Of a DNA stretch of 64,000 bases, positions 16,537 through 24,629 are shown one piece after another (position 1 is the first letter of the stretch; each line of letters opens with the position of its first letter). The stretch comes from Paraglaciecola algarum (GTDB lineage: Bacteria > Pseudomonadota > Gammaproteobacteria > Enterobacterales > Alteromonadaceae). The DNA is taken from NCBI RefSeq assembly GCF_021532655.1, contig NZ_JAKGAS010000015.1, forward strand, positions 29,609 through 93,608, read 5' to 3'. The notes beneath the pieces are model-generated. The model did no database searches. It saw only the letters and a list, made by a program, of their open reading frames with translations, and was not told the DNA's origin. Both the position numbers and the translations under genes were made by a program.

Positions 16537-17760
16537 ATGCAAGAGTTACCTATTAGAATCACCACCATCAGTCCAATTTATTCACCACTAAGTCTCTCCA
16601 CAGGCATTAATCATTCGTCTGATACTTTCTTCGAGTTGTTAAACCAACTTACTAAAAACAATGCATACAGTAAGCGCATTCATAGTGAGAAAAAACTGCA
16701 AGACTATTTATCAATAGCTAAAGATAATCGTGAAAATCGATTAATGTTATGGCAAGATTCTGAAAACCCAGACTTAAAAATACATGTATTTCCAAATAAC
16801 GTTGCGGTTGTTGAAATCGCGTTGACGCTAGACTCAAATTTATCGACAAATGAGCTCATGAAACAATGTCGATTAACAACGAATAACCTCATATCCCAAT
16901 GTTACTCCCGATTTATCCAATCTCTGCAAGAATCTATTAGTAAATTACAATCTCAACGTATTAAATTGAGTAGTGAGCATATTGACAGCCCCTATATTTA
17001 TTGGACAACTCGCGCCATGTTGCTAACAAAAGAAGAATTACAACTTAGTCCTAAGCAGATTTTAATCAAAAGCTGGTTGAAAGACACTCGACGTTCAGCA
17101 GATGCAGACGATATTATTTCAGGTAGTAAAAACTATTCTCTAACCTGGTTAAACTATGTATTAATCGACCCCGCTACAGAAGATGAAGATCCTCGTTTAA
17201 GCACTATGGTTTTAGCACAGTATTTTTATACCGCCCAAGAAAACTGTAACAATCAATTAAAACAAGCGATTGATGGTGCATACAACAGCAAGAAATATAG
17301 TGAGACTAATAAAAAGCTGGCTAGCAGCCGGGTATTGGCTCGTTTGCTTCAAGTGGAATATCACGAACATATAAATTATCTAAACCCCTTTAAGCGAAAT
17401 TTACTAAACGAAATTCTTAGTGGATGGGAATTTACATCCTTAAACGCCAATGGCCAACGCATGATTGAAGTATGCTCGAGTCGCTTGCAAGAGGAAGATA
17501 ACAAAAGGCGTGAGCGCAGTACGGTCATGACAGATTTACTCTTAGTCACACTAAGCTTTTTTACTGTATTTGAATTATCTTTATACTTAACTGAGTTCAG
17601 TAGAGAAATGATGTCACGGCCAGCTCTAGATTATAATGATGACAAAACATCCTTCTTTTTACAGTTTATTGCCAACGTCGATGCTGACATTATGTTTGGT
17701 TTCGGTTTTATTTTGACTTTGTTATTAGTCATTTTATACAAATTTATAAAGGCTAAATAA
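16537..17760 (+). CDS. Uncharacterised protein with two C-terminal membrane helices
   Basis: 407 residues, not recognised. The first ~325 residues are soluble, charged and mostly helical, with a predicted strand-rich start. Two hydrophobic helices lie at about 330-351 (TDLLLVTLSFFTVFELSLYL) and 384-404 (IMFGFGFILTLLLVILY), with a short loop between them. The large cytoplasmic domain plus terminal helix hairpin recalls the topology of CorA-like and DUF155-like proteins, but no GMN motif or other diagnostic residue is present. A TATAAT at 16479-16484 is a plausible -10. It is first in a tight three-gene operon: the next gene starts 1 base after its stop. Confidence 0.7.
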   Translation: MQELPIRITTISPIYSPLSLSTGINHSSDTFFELLNQLTKNNAYSKRIHSEKKLQDYLSIAKDNRENRLMLWQDSENPDLKIHVFPNNVAVVEIALTLDSNLSTNELMKQCRLTTNNLISQCYSRFIQSLQESISKLQSQRIKLSSEHIDSPYIYWTTRAMLLTKEELQLSPKQILIKSWLKDTRRSADADDIISGSKNYSLTWLNYVLIDPATEDEDPRLSTMVLAQYFYTAQENCNNQLKQAIDGAYNSKKYSETNKKLASSRVLARLLQVEYHEHINYLNPFKRNLLNEILSGWEFTSLNANGQRMIEVCSSRLQEEDNKRRERSTVMTDLLLVTLSFFTVFELSLYLTEFSREMMSRPALDYNDDKTSFFLQFIANVDADIMFGFGFILTLLLVILYKFIKAK

Positions 17761-17761
17761 C

Positions 17762-18814
17762 GTGCGATTAAAAACTTCATTATGGCTAATTGTTACCAGC
17801 TTTGTTATTTGTAACCCCGTTTTTTCCGAAGGCAGTAGTATAGACCCTACTAACACCGCGGAATGTAAACCAATGTTGTTAAATTCCAACAGTGTAGCCC
17901 GCATTAACACCGCGGAATGGCAACCTTATATAAATGCAAAAGGTGATCCATTAGGCTCAGCAGCAGAGTTAATCCAATTATTATTTAGTCAGGATAATAC
18001 TGAAGTTATCTGGCAATATCAGAATTTTGAATTAGCCTATAACCAGGTGAAAAAAAATCAAAAGCTGGCAGCTTATCCTTATTTCAAAACTCCCCTTCGT
18101 GAAGCAGAAGTACTATTTTCAGATCCCATATTTAATGTCACGAGCCACATCTACTATAGCCGCCAATTCAATGAAGATATTCAACTAGCCGATTTAAAAC
18201 GTTTCCGAATTGGTAAAGTAACCGATTACAGTTACGGCACAGAAATAGACAAAATAGTTGCAGATGCAAAAGATATAAATAGTGAAAAACAGGCTCTAAT
18301 TGAACTATTAAATAATGAAATTGACTATTTACCTATGACTGAAAGTGTCATGAATAACTTGTTAATAGAAACCTTTCCTGAACAAATGTTATTAGTAAAA
18401 CCCCTGTCTGCTGTCAAGGGTAACGCTAGCTTACATTTAATTGCTTCTAAAACTGCTGAGGGTGAAGCTTTAAAAGCACAATTAAACCGGCTTATTTGTC
18501 ACGTAAAGGAATTAGACAGTTTACAAACTAATCCGTTAAAATTACCTAATAAATTAGATGTTGCCAGCTTAACCGCTGCAGAGGGCTATCCAGTAATATT
18601 AGGCCAAAGTCAAATTGAAGGCTCACCTGACTATTTCACCTTGCCACAAGGTACAAAAGTGTTAGTCATAAAATGGAGTAGTAAAATACAGGCCCCTTCA
18701 AAGTCGGATCGACTATATAAGAATATGATGGACTTAAGTAAAGTGGTGGTTCTTAATGGGCCCCATGTAGGTAAAGAGTTATACATTCGTAATATGTATA
18801 TTGAGCTACAATGA
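17762..18814 (+). CDS. Periplasmic substrate-binding-protein-like protein
   Basis: 350 residues with a GTG start one base after the preceding stop. Residues 1-22 form a Sec signal peptide (hydrophobic core LWLIVTSFVI, likely cut near VFS-EG). Residues ~45-265 resemble a family 3 solute-binding fold (VARINTAEWQPYINAKGDPLGSAAEL, then RFRIGKVTDYSYGTEI), as in amino-acid binding proteins or LuxPQ-like sensor modules. The last ~80 residues are a separate beta-rich tail of unknown type. No ABC permease or ATPase is nearby, so a sensing or partner-binding role with its membrane neighbours is more likely than transport. Confidence 0.65.
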   Translation: MRLKTSLWLIVTSFVICNPVFSEGSSIDPTNTAECKPMLLNSNSVARINTAEWQPYINAKGDPLGSAAELIQLLFSQDNTEVIWQYQNFELAYNQVKKNQKLAAYPYFKTPLREAEVLFSDPIFNVTSHIYYSRQFNEDIQLADLKRFRIGKVTDYSYGTEIDKIVADAKDINSEKQALIELLNNEIDYLPMTESVMNNLLIETFPEQMLLVKPLSAVKGNASLHLIASKTAEGEALKAQLNRLICHVKELDSLQTNPLKLPNKLDVASLTAAEGYPVILGQSQIEGSPDYFTLPQGTKVLVIKWSSKIQAPSKSDRLYKNMMDLSKVVVLNGPHVGKELYIRNMYIELQ

Positions 18815-19368
18815 TATTTACATTTTTAGGATGGTTTGGCACCATCAGTTATTTGCTCAATCACGCCTACATCTCTTTAATCCAACAGCGTAATGATACC
18901 ATTTATTATGGCGGCAACCTTTTAGCTGCATCAGCATTAGTTATTAGCTCTATAGCTAGCAATTCGATACAAGCAGCAGTAATAAATGGCTTTTGGGCAA
19001 TTATTAGTATTTTAATATTAATTAAAGTTGACTTAAATCGACTCCCCTTTAGTCGTAGGATTTTTAGACTAATATTATTGTGCTTTGCATGTGCTCTTTT
19101 ATATCAAGCATATACCACCAAAGGACTTGATATAGAACTTTTAGGTTGGTCATCAGCATTTGTGTTTTCTGCTAGTTATTTGTTATTTAGCGTAGGTAAA
19201 ATGCAAATTTTAAATTACTTAATATGTAACACCTATGCCGCATTTGCCATTTTGCCACAAGTCTGGGTCGATCAAAATTGGCCTGTATTTGGACTCGAAA
19301 TATGCTGGGGATGCATCTCTATTTATGGTGTTACCCGTAAATATAGTGAAATACACTTAATTGATTAA
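18811..19368 (+). CDS. Membrane protein made of two similar three-helix halves
   Basis: 185 residues, overlapping the previous stop by four bases (ATGA). It has six hydrophobic segments arranged as two repeats: FLGWFGTISYLLNHAYISL...NGFWAIISILIL in the first half and LLGWSSAFVFSASYLLFSV...EICWGCISIYGV in the second. Each begins with LGW and ends with a W-rich helix. The repeat resembles the small CBU_0592-like/PQ-loop-like membrane unit, here fused in tandem. Function unknown; operon context suggests it works with the two preceding proteins. Confidence 0.65.
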   Translation: MIFTFLGWFGTISYLLNHAYISLIQQRNDTIYYGGNLLAASALVISSIASNSIQAAVINGFWAIISILILIKVDLNRLPFSRRIFRLILLCFACALLYQAYTTKGLDIELLGWSSAFVFSASYLLFSVGKMQILNYLICNTYAAFAILPQVWVDQNWPVFGLEICWGCISIYGVTRKYSEIHLID

Positions 19369-19621
19369 ATTTAGTTAACCAGAGCACCTAATAAGCTCTG
19401 TTGTTGAAGCCTAATTTGAATATATAACTCAATGATCTACTCATGAATGTCTGAATTGTTTAGCCTTGAAGATTAGTCGGTGACGAAATCTTTCTGAAAT
19501 AGCTGGCGGATTACCGTACACAATAGCCGGCTATTATTAGACAATCAACGACGCTCGGCTCAAAAATAGCGTTACCAAGAGCTTTGGCTTTCCCAGAGCT
19601 CATATAAAAAGTAACAAACAC
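19369..19621. other. Intergenic stretch between the three-gene operon and rpsO
   Basis: No gene seen. A weak hairpin CAGAGC / GCTCTG (19380-19400) follows the last gene and may terminate the plus-strand operon, though its T-run is poor. Confidence 0.4.
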
Positions 19622-19649
19622 AAAAAAAGACGCCTAAGCGTCTTTTTTT
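19622..19649 (-). terminator. Terminator after rpsO
   Basis: AAAAAAAGACGC / GCGTCTTTTTTT with loop CTAA. It is symmetric, so it could also stop the convergent plus-strand operon. Confidence 0.9.
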
Positions 19650-19663
19650 AAGGAAAACATCGA

Positions 19664-19933
19664 TTAACGACGTAGACCTAAACGTTTGATCAAATCTTGA
19701 TAACGCTCTGTGTTTTTACCTTTAAGGTAATCAAGTAATTTACGACGCTGACTAACCATACGTAAAAGACCACGACGTGAATGGTGATCTTTTTTATGAT
19801 CTGCAAAGTGCCCTTGTAACTTATTGATGTTAGAAGTTAAAAGTGCAACTTGTACTTCAGGTGAACCAGTATCACCTTCTTTAACGCCATATTCAGCAAT
19901 AATTGCTGAAGTTTCTTGTGTACTTAGTGACAT
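19664..19933 (-). CDS. rpsO: 30S ribosomal protein S15
   Basis: From ATG 19933 it encodes 89 residues (MSLSTQETSAIIAEYG...), the standard S15 length. An upstream in-frame ATG at 19966 would add 11 residues absent from the family. Conserved features include HFADHKKDHHSRRGLLRMVSQRRKLLDYLK, which binds the 16S rRNA central domain. It is flanked by its own terminator and not followed by pnp, the usual partner. Confidence 0.96.
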   Translation of the reverse strand: MSLSTQETSAIIAEYGVKEGDTGSPEVQVALLTSNINKLQGHFADHKKDHHSRRGLLRMVSQRRKLLDYLKGKNTERYQDLIKRLGLRR

Positions 19934-20080
19934 AGTATTCTCCAATAAATAAGAGGTTAAACACAAACTTGCCGATCACTAATTCAGCAAGTCAAAAAGA
20001 GCGCGTATTATAGCCATGAGCTTTAGAATAGCAACTATAAAATGCTCTAAACTATTTTAAGGTTTTATCCAACTTAACCT

Positions 20081-21211
20081 TTATCCAACTAGCGCTAATA
20101 AAATACCCGCAGCAACCGCTGAACCAAGCACACCGGCGACATTTGGTCCCATAGCATGCATTAACAAGAAGTTATGATGGTTTGACTCTAAGCCAACTTT
20201 ATTCACAACTCTAGCCGCCATAGGCACTGCTGATACTCCAGCCGCTCCAACAAGAGGGTTGATGGGTTCTTTACTAAACTTACTCATAGTTTTAGCCATT
20301 AAAATGCCAGCTGCAGTACCGATAGAAAATGCAATTGCTCCTAAAGCAAGGATCCCTAAGGTCTCAACTGTTAAAAACATCTCTGCAGAAAGCTTTGAAC
20401 CAACCGCTAAACCTAAAAAGATAGTCACTATATTAATTAATTCATTCTGTGCGCTATTACTTAAACGATCAACTACGCCCGACTCTTTCATTAAGTTACC
20501 TAAACAGAACATGCCCACTAATGGCGTGGCTGAAGGTAAAAATAAAATTGTTAGTAATAATACCGCTAAAGGAAAAATTATTTTTTCACGTTTAGACACC
20601 ACGCGTAATTGTGGCATGACTATTTTTCTTTCTTCTTCGTTAGTTAATAAACGCATTATAGGTGGCTGAATTAAGGGTACTAAAGCCATGTAAGAATATG
20701 CTGCCACCGCAATTGCACCTAGTAAATCAGGGGCTAACTTTGACGCTAAGAAAATAGCTGTAGGGCCATCTGCACCACCTATGATGGCAATTGCTGCCGC
20801 ATCTTTAAGGGTAAACTCAAAACCAGGCACTAGATTTAAGGCAATAGCACCGAACAAGGTTGCGAATATGCCTGCCTGTGCGGCCGCGCCCAATAACAAC
20901 ATTCTAGGGTTAGCAATTAACGCACTGAAGTCAGTCATGGCCCCAACGCCCATAAATATGAGCAACGGGAACACCCCAGTATCGATACCAATTTTATAAA
21001 CATAATACAACACCCCACCTGCTTCACTGAAGCCAGCTAATGGAATGTTAGTTAAAATTGCACCAAATCCTATCGGGAGTAACAGTAAAGGTTCAAATTT
21101 TTTGACTATGGCTAGGTACAATAGTAATGCCCCAACTGTCATCATAATTACCTGGCCTAACTCAAAATGAGCTAATGCCGTGCTTTGCCATAATATTTCC
21201 AGCTTTTCCAT
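20081..21211 (-). CDS. oadB: Oxaloacetate decarboxylase, beta subunit (Na+ pump)
   Basis: 376 residues, highly hydrophobic with many transmembrane helices. It has the family's functional segments GGADGPTAIFLASKLAP and NPLVGAAGVSAVPMAARV, and the final MHAMGPNVAGVLGSAVAAG. The beta subunit decarboxylates carboxybiotin and couples this to Na+ export from the cytoplasm. It is last in the oadGAB operon, 13 bases after oadA. Confidence 0.95.
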   Translation of the reverse strand: MEKLEILWQSTALAHFELGQVIMMTVGALLLYLAIVKKFEPLLLLPIGFGAILTNIPLAGFSEAGGVLYYVYKIGIDTGVFPLLIFMGVGAMTDFSALIANPRMLLLGAAAQAGIFATLFGAIALNLVPGFEFTLKDAAAIAIIGGADGPTAIFLASKLAPDLLGAIAVAAYSYMALVPLIQPPIMRLLTNEEERKIVMPQLRVVSKREKIIFPLAVLLLTILFLPSATPLVGMFCLGNLMKESGVVDRLSNSAQNELINIVTIFLGLAVGSKLSAEMFLTVETLGILALGAIAFSIGTAAGILMAKTMSKFSKEPINPLVGAAGVSAVPMAARVVNKVGLESNHHNFLLMHAMGPNVAGVLGSAVAAGILLALVG

Positions 21212-21224
21212 TACCTAGTATTCC

Positions 21225-23006
21225 TTAACCAATCACTAACAAAGGTTGGCCAGTTTGTACTGAGTCGCCTTCTTTAGTTTGAATACTGGATACCACACCT
21301 GATGATGAAGCACGGACTTCAGTTTCCATTTTCATAGCTTCCATAATGATAATTACATCACCAGAATTAACCGCATCACCTTCGCGTACTAATACTTTAA
21401 AAATATTACCTGCAAGTGGAGCGTTAAGTGTCTCTCCACCCTTTGAGGCTGCTGGAGCAGCGGCTACTGGAGCCGCTCCTGATGCCGCAGGAGTAATACT
21501 AGTTAATGCGCCACTTTGTGCCACTTCAACTTCGAATACTTGACCATCAACACGCACTGAATATGCAGAGCTTTCGCTTGAACCAGCGGTACTAACTTGA
21601 CTAACTGGGGCTGGTTCATTGCCAGGAGCAGGTTCAAATGCGTCTGGGTTATTACGGTTTTTCAGGAACTTCAAACCAATTTGTGGGAACAAGGCATACG
21701 TTAAAACATCGTCAACCGTATCTGTAGCAAGCTCGATTGAATCTTCTTTAGCTAAGCCAGTTAACTCCTGAGTTAACGAGTCTAATTCATCCTCAATCAA
21801 ATCAGCTGGGCGACAAGTAATAGCTTCTGCACCGTCTAATACACGCTTTTGTAACTCAGCATTGACTGGGGCGGCCGTAGCGCCATACTCGCCTTTTAAA
21901 ACACCTGCGGTTTCTTTACTAATGTTTTTATAACGCTCACCAGTTAACACATTAATAACTGATTGGGTGCCAACAATTTGCGAAGTTGGAGTCACTAAAG
22001 GAATAAAACCTAAATCTTCACGTACTTTTGGAATTTCTTTTAGTACCTCATCCATTTTATCACCAGCACCTTGCTCTTTAAGCTGGCTTTCCATGTTAGT
22101 TAACATACCACCTGGCACTTGGGCAATTAGAATACGTGCATCTACTCCTTTCAGACTACCTTCAAATTTCGCGTATTTTTTTCGTACATCACGGAAGTAT
22201 GCTGCTATGTCGGCTAATTTAGGTAATTCAAGGCCTGTGTCTCGGTCAGTTCCTTCAACAATAGCAGCGATAGTTTCGGTCGCACTATGACCATAGGTCA
22301 TACTCATAGACGAAATAGAGGTATCTAAAATATCAATGCCTGCGTCAATAGCTTTTTGGTAAGTTGCCGTACTTAGGCCTGTAGTTGCATGGCAGTGCAT
22401 GGCAATTGGCACTTCAATCGTTTCTTTTAAACGACTAACGAGTTCTTCACAGTCATACGGCTTAAGTAATCCGGCCATATCTTTAATACAAATTGAATGT
22501 ACACCCATATCTTGTAATTGATTGGCCATGTCTAACCAAGTTTGTAAATTATGTACAGGTGAAACCGTGTAAGACATGGTTCCTTGAGCATGGGCTCCTT
22601 GCTTGATGGCTGCTTTAACTGCTGTTTGCAAGTTGCGAATATCATTCATCGCATCAAAGATTCTAAATACATCGACACCATTGGTGTGAGCTCGCTCGAC
22701 AAATTTTTCAACTACATCGTCAGCGTAATGTCTATAACCTAAAAGATTTTGACCACGCAACAACATTTGTTGTTTGGTTTTAGGCATGGCTTTTTTAAGT
22801 TGTCTAATTCTATCCCAAGGATCCTCACCTAAATAACGAATACAAGCGTCAAATGTTGCGCCCCCCCATGTTTCTAATGACCAATACCCCATTTCATCTA
22901 ATTGACTGGCAATCGGTAACATATCTTCAAGGCGCATTCTGGTGGCCAAAATAGATTGGTGTGCATCACGCAATACAACGTCGGTTATCGCTAAAGGTTT
23001 ACGCAT
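21225..23006 (-). CDS. oadA: Oxaloacetate decarboxylase, alpha subunit (carboxyltransferase and biotin carrier)
   Basis: 593 residues. The N-terminal carboxyltransferase TIM barrel starts with ITDVVLRDAHQSILATRMR and has the metal and substrate motifs SICIKDMAGLL and AMHCHATTGL. An Ala/Pro-rich linker (about 460-520) leads to a biotinyl domain with the biotin lysine in EAMKMETEV. It transfers CO2 from oxaloacetate to biotin; OadB then releases it. The gene lies between oadG and oadB. Confidence 0.96.
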   Translation of the reverse strand: MRKPLAITDVVLRDAHQSILATRMRLEDMLPIASQLDEMGYWSLETWGGATFDACIRYLGEDPWDRIRQLKKAMPKTKQQMLLRGQNLLGYRHYADDVVEKFVERAHTNGVDVFRIFDAMNDIRNLQTAVKAAIKQGAHAQGTMSYTVSPVHNLQTWLDMANQLQDMGVHSICIKDMAGLLKPYDCEELVSRLKETIEVPIAMHCHATTGLSTATYQKAIDAGIDILDTSISSMSMTYGHSATETIAAIVEGTDRDTGLELPKLADIAAYFRDVRKKYAKFEGSLKGVDARILIAQVPGGMLTNMESQLKEQGAGDKMDEVLKEIPKVREDLGFIPLVTPTSQIVGTQSVINVLTGERYKNISKETAGVLKGEYGATAAPVNAELQKRVLDGAEAITCRPADLIEDELDSLTQELTGLAKEDSIELATDTVDDVLTYALFPQIGLKFLKNRNNPDAFEPAPGNEPAPVSQVSTAGSSESSAYSVRVDGQVFEVEVAQSGALTSITPAASGAAPVAAAPAASKGGETLNAPLAGNIFKVLVREGDAVNSGDVIIIMEAMKMETEVRASSSGVVSSIQTKEGDSVQTGQPLLVIG

Positions 23007-23031
23007 AGGGATACTTCCTTAAAATATTAGT

Positions 23032-23295
23032 CTAGTGGTTACGTCTGTATTGACGAACAGCTGTAGTTATAGCGGCAACAATTTTGGGAGAAACTTGTTG
23101 AGAGTTTTGAGAAACTTTAGGAGTAAATGACTGGGAGCTTGAGTGGCTTGACTGGTCTTCAGGGAATAATCGATTAGCCCAAGCAATTAAATTAACGGCG
23201 CCAATTAGCATAGTCAGAAATAAGAATACGACTCCCATACCTACTAATAATAAATTAGCTGCTTCAAGTAGAGCACTGGCAACATCTGCTTGCAT
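23032..23295 (-). CDS. oadG: Oxaloacetate decarboxylase, gamma subunit
   Basis: From ATG 23295 it encodes 87 residues (MQADVASALLEAANLLLVGMG...), close to the usual OadG length. A longer frame from 23364 is possible, but GAGGAT, the ribosome binding site, lies just ahead of 23295. One membrane helix (about residues 13-35) is followed by a Ser/Gln-rich linker and a C-terminal IVAAITTAVRQYRRNH, the conserved amphipathic tail that holds the complex together. First gene of the oad operon. Confidence 0.92.
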   Translation of the reverse strand: MQADVASALLEAANLLLVGMGVVFLFLTMLIGAVNLIAWANRLFPEDQSSHSSSQSFTPKVSQNSQQVSPKIVAAITTAVRQYRRNH

Positions 23296-23569
23296 AAAAT
23301 GAATCCTCATTAATAAAAATATCAATACCGAATAAGTACCATGCAGCCTGATAAAACACAACAAACCAGCAAGAGGAAATGAGCATAAAAAATAAGAAAA
23401 TATTCACTTAACTAGAATATTTACCCATTAGTATCAGCAATTTAACTGCATGGTTACATTTTGTGCAATAAACTCACCAACAAGCCTTATATGCTGTTAT
23501 TTTGGTAAATTTAGTTGTTCCTTAACAAGCTTATTAATAACGCCATACATATATCCTAAAGTACGACTC

Positions 23570-23603
23570 AAAAAAAAACCCCACATAACAGTGAGGCTTT
23601 TAA
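23570..23603 (-). terminator. Terminator of the tRNA operon
   Basis: CCCCAC-ATAACA-GTGAGG stem with one mismatch, followed on the minus strand by a long T-run. The loop ATAACA is the same as in the sucD terminator. Confidence 0.75.
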
Positions 23604-23605
23604 TA

Positions 23606-23682
23606 TGGCGCGTGTGGAAGGATTCGAACCTCCGACCGCCTGGTTCGTAGCCAGGTACTCTATCCAGCTGAGCTACACACGC
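23606..23682 (-). tRNA. tRNA-Arg (anticodon ACG)
   Basis: 77 bases including encoded CCA. Acceptor GCGTGTG / CACACGC, D-arm AGCTCAGCTGGATAGAGT, anticodon stem CCTGG/CCAGG with loop CTACGAA (ACG at 34-36), and T-loop GTTCGAATC. Reads CGU/CGC/CGA after A34-to-I editing. Sequence identical to the copy at 23738. Confidence 0.97.
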
Positions 23683-23737
23683 GTAAAACAAGTTACTTTA
23701 GAAGAATACAACATTTATTCATCTAAATATAGGAAAG

Positions 23738-23814
23738 TGGCGCGTGTGGAAGGATTCGAACCTCCGACCGCCTGGTTCGTAGCCAGGTACTCTATCCAGC
23801 TGAGCTACACACGC
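23738..23814 (-). tRNA. tRNA-Arg (anticodon ACG), second identical copy
   Basis: Same 77-base sequence as 23606-23682, including CCA and ACG anticodon. The 55-base spacers and order suggest a co-transcribed tandem duplication. Confidence 0.97.
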
Positions 23815-23832
23815 GCAATACAAATTTGCCAA

Positions 23833-23922
23833 TGGCGGAAAGGGAGGGATTCGAACCCTCGGTACGAATTAACGTACGGTTCCTTAGCAGGGAACTGGTT
23901 TCAGCCACTCACCCACCTTTCC
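23833..23922 (-). tRNA. tRNA-Ser (anticodon GCT)
   Basis: 90 bases with encoded CCA. Acceptor GGAAAGG / CCTTTCC, anticodon loop CTGCTAA (GCT), the long variable arm characteristic of tRNA-Ser (GTACGTTAATTCGTAC) and T-loop GTTCGAATC. First tRNA of the minus-strand cluster. Confidence 0.96.
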
Positions 23923-23939
23923 GTTTTAACGGCAAACAT

Positions 23940-24036
23940 TTATTCGAGCATGATAAAATATCTATGAACACTTAACTAAGAATAATACTAGTATTTCCTT
24001 AGTAGAAAGTGCTTGTAGCCACTTGGCCACCTCTCC
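23940..24036 (-). pseudogene. Decayed tRNA-Ser-like remnant
   Basis: The minus strand from 24036 begins GGAGAGGTGGCCAAGTGGCT, a canonical tRNA-Ser acceptor and D-arm start, then CTACTAAGG where an anticodon loop should be. The anticodon stem pairs poorly, and no matching 3' acceptor (CCTCTCC) or CCA follows. It sits just upstream of the intact tRNA-Ser(GCT), so it is probably a degenerate duplicate. Start of the remnant is approximate. Confidence 0.5.
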
Positions 24037-24233
24037 TAAATGTGGAGCCGAAGTTTACTGATACTCAGCAGTAAGTCAAACATTTTTTATTAAGTTTATG
24101 ACTGTTTGTTGAGAATTCATACAATGGGAGTTTAACTGCTTAAAAATTGATATCTTTAGCTCAAAATAACAGCAAAATTGGCTACAAAAAGAATCCCTTA
24201 CAGAAACGTAAAGTGTAAAATTCAGGCATAAAA
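24037..24233. other. Intergenic stretch between tRNA cluster and csrA terminator
   Basis: AT-rich, with no gene seen. The promoter of the minus-strand tRNA cluster presumably lies near 24040-24110, but no clear -35/-10 pair is called. Confidence 0.35.
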
Positions 24234-24254
24234 AAAGCTGGAAAATCCAGCTTT
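24234..24254 (-). terminator. Terminator after csrA
   Basis: AAAGCTGGA-AAA-TCCAGCTTT, followed on the minus strand by a T-run (24236-24230). Confidence 0.88.
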
Positions 24255-24272
24255 CCTACATATCAAAGTGAA

Positions 24273-24488
24273 TTACTCACTATCACTTCCAGCAACTTGT
24301 TCGTTACCGGTAGACTGTGCATTTTTTTCGGCTTGAATACGCATATATATTTCTTCACGGTGCACAGATACTTCTTTAGGTGCGTTTACACCAATTCTGA
24401 CCTGGTTACCCTTCACCCCTAATACGGTAACAGTGACGTCATCACCAACCATTAGAGTTTCTCCAACACGACGAGTTAAAATTAGCAT
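24273..24488 (-). CDS. csrA: Carbon storage regulator CsrA
   Basis: 71 residues. The start MLILTRRVGETLMVGDDVTVTVLGVKGNQVRIGVNAPKEV and the RNA-binding segment VSVHREEIY are diagnostic of the CsrA dimer, which binds GGA-containing hairpins in mRNA leaders and controls motility, glycogen and biofilm genes. The C-terminal tail (QSTGNEQVAGSDSE) is a little longer than in E. coli (61 residues). A good ribosome binding site AAAGGAGC precedes ATG. Downstream of alaS, as in most gammaproteobacteria. Confidence 0.97.
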   Translation of the reverse strand: MLILTRRVGETLMVGDDVTVTVLGVKGNQVRIGVNAPKEVSVHREEIYMRIQAEKNAQSTGNEQVAGSDSE

Positions 24489-24629
24489 TCTATTGCTCCT
24501 TTATCCGTTAATTAAAATACAAATCCTTGTTTAAAGTTAGAGTAAAAATTTAATTTCGCCAAAATTTTTACGCTTTCGGTTTTATCCCTATCTTTGTTGT
24601 CACTACAAAAAATAACCGAAAAATTCTAT
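24489..24629. other. alaS-csrA intergenic region
   Basis: 141 bases. TTTCGGTT (about 24574) and AACCGAAA (about 24613) form an inverted repeat around a ~30-base loop just past alaS. This may be a transcript end for alaS or part of the csrA promoter region. No T-run terminator. Confidence 0.35.

Noticed and set aside
23605..23967. 120-codon plus-strand frame across the tRNA genes
   Set aside because: It is a translation of the antisense strand of the three tRNAs.
23997..24036. Possible suppressor tRNA with anticodon CTA that could read the metH TAG
   Set aside because: That reading needs a loop without T at position 33 and a weak stem; the better alignment gives ACT, and the 3' half is missing. 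The remnant is more likely dead.
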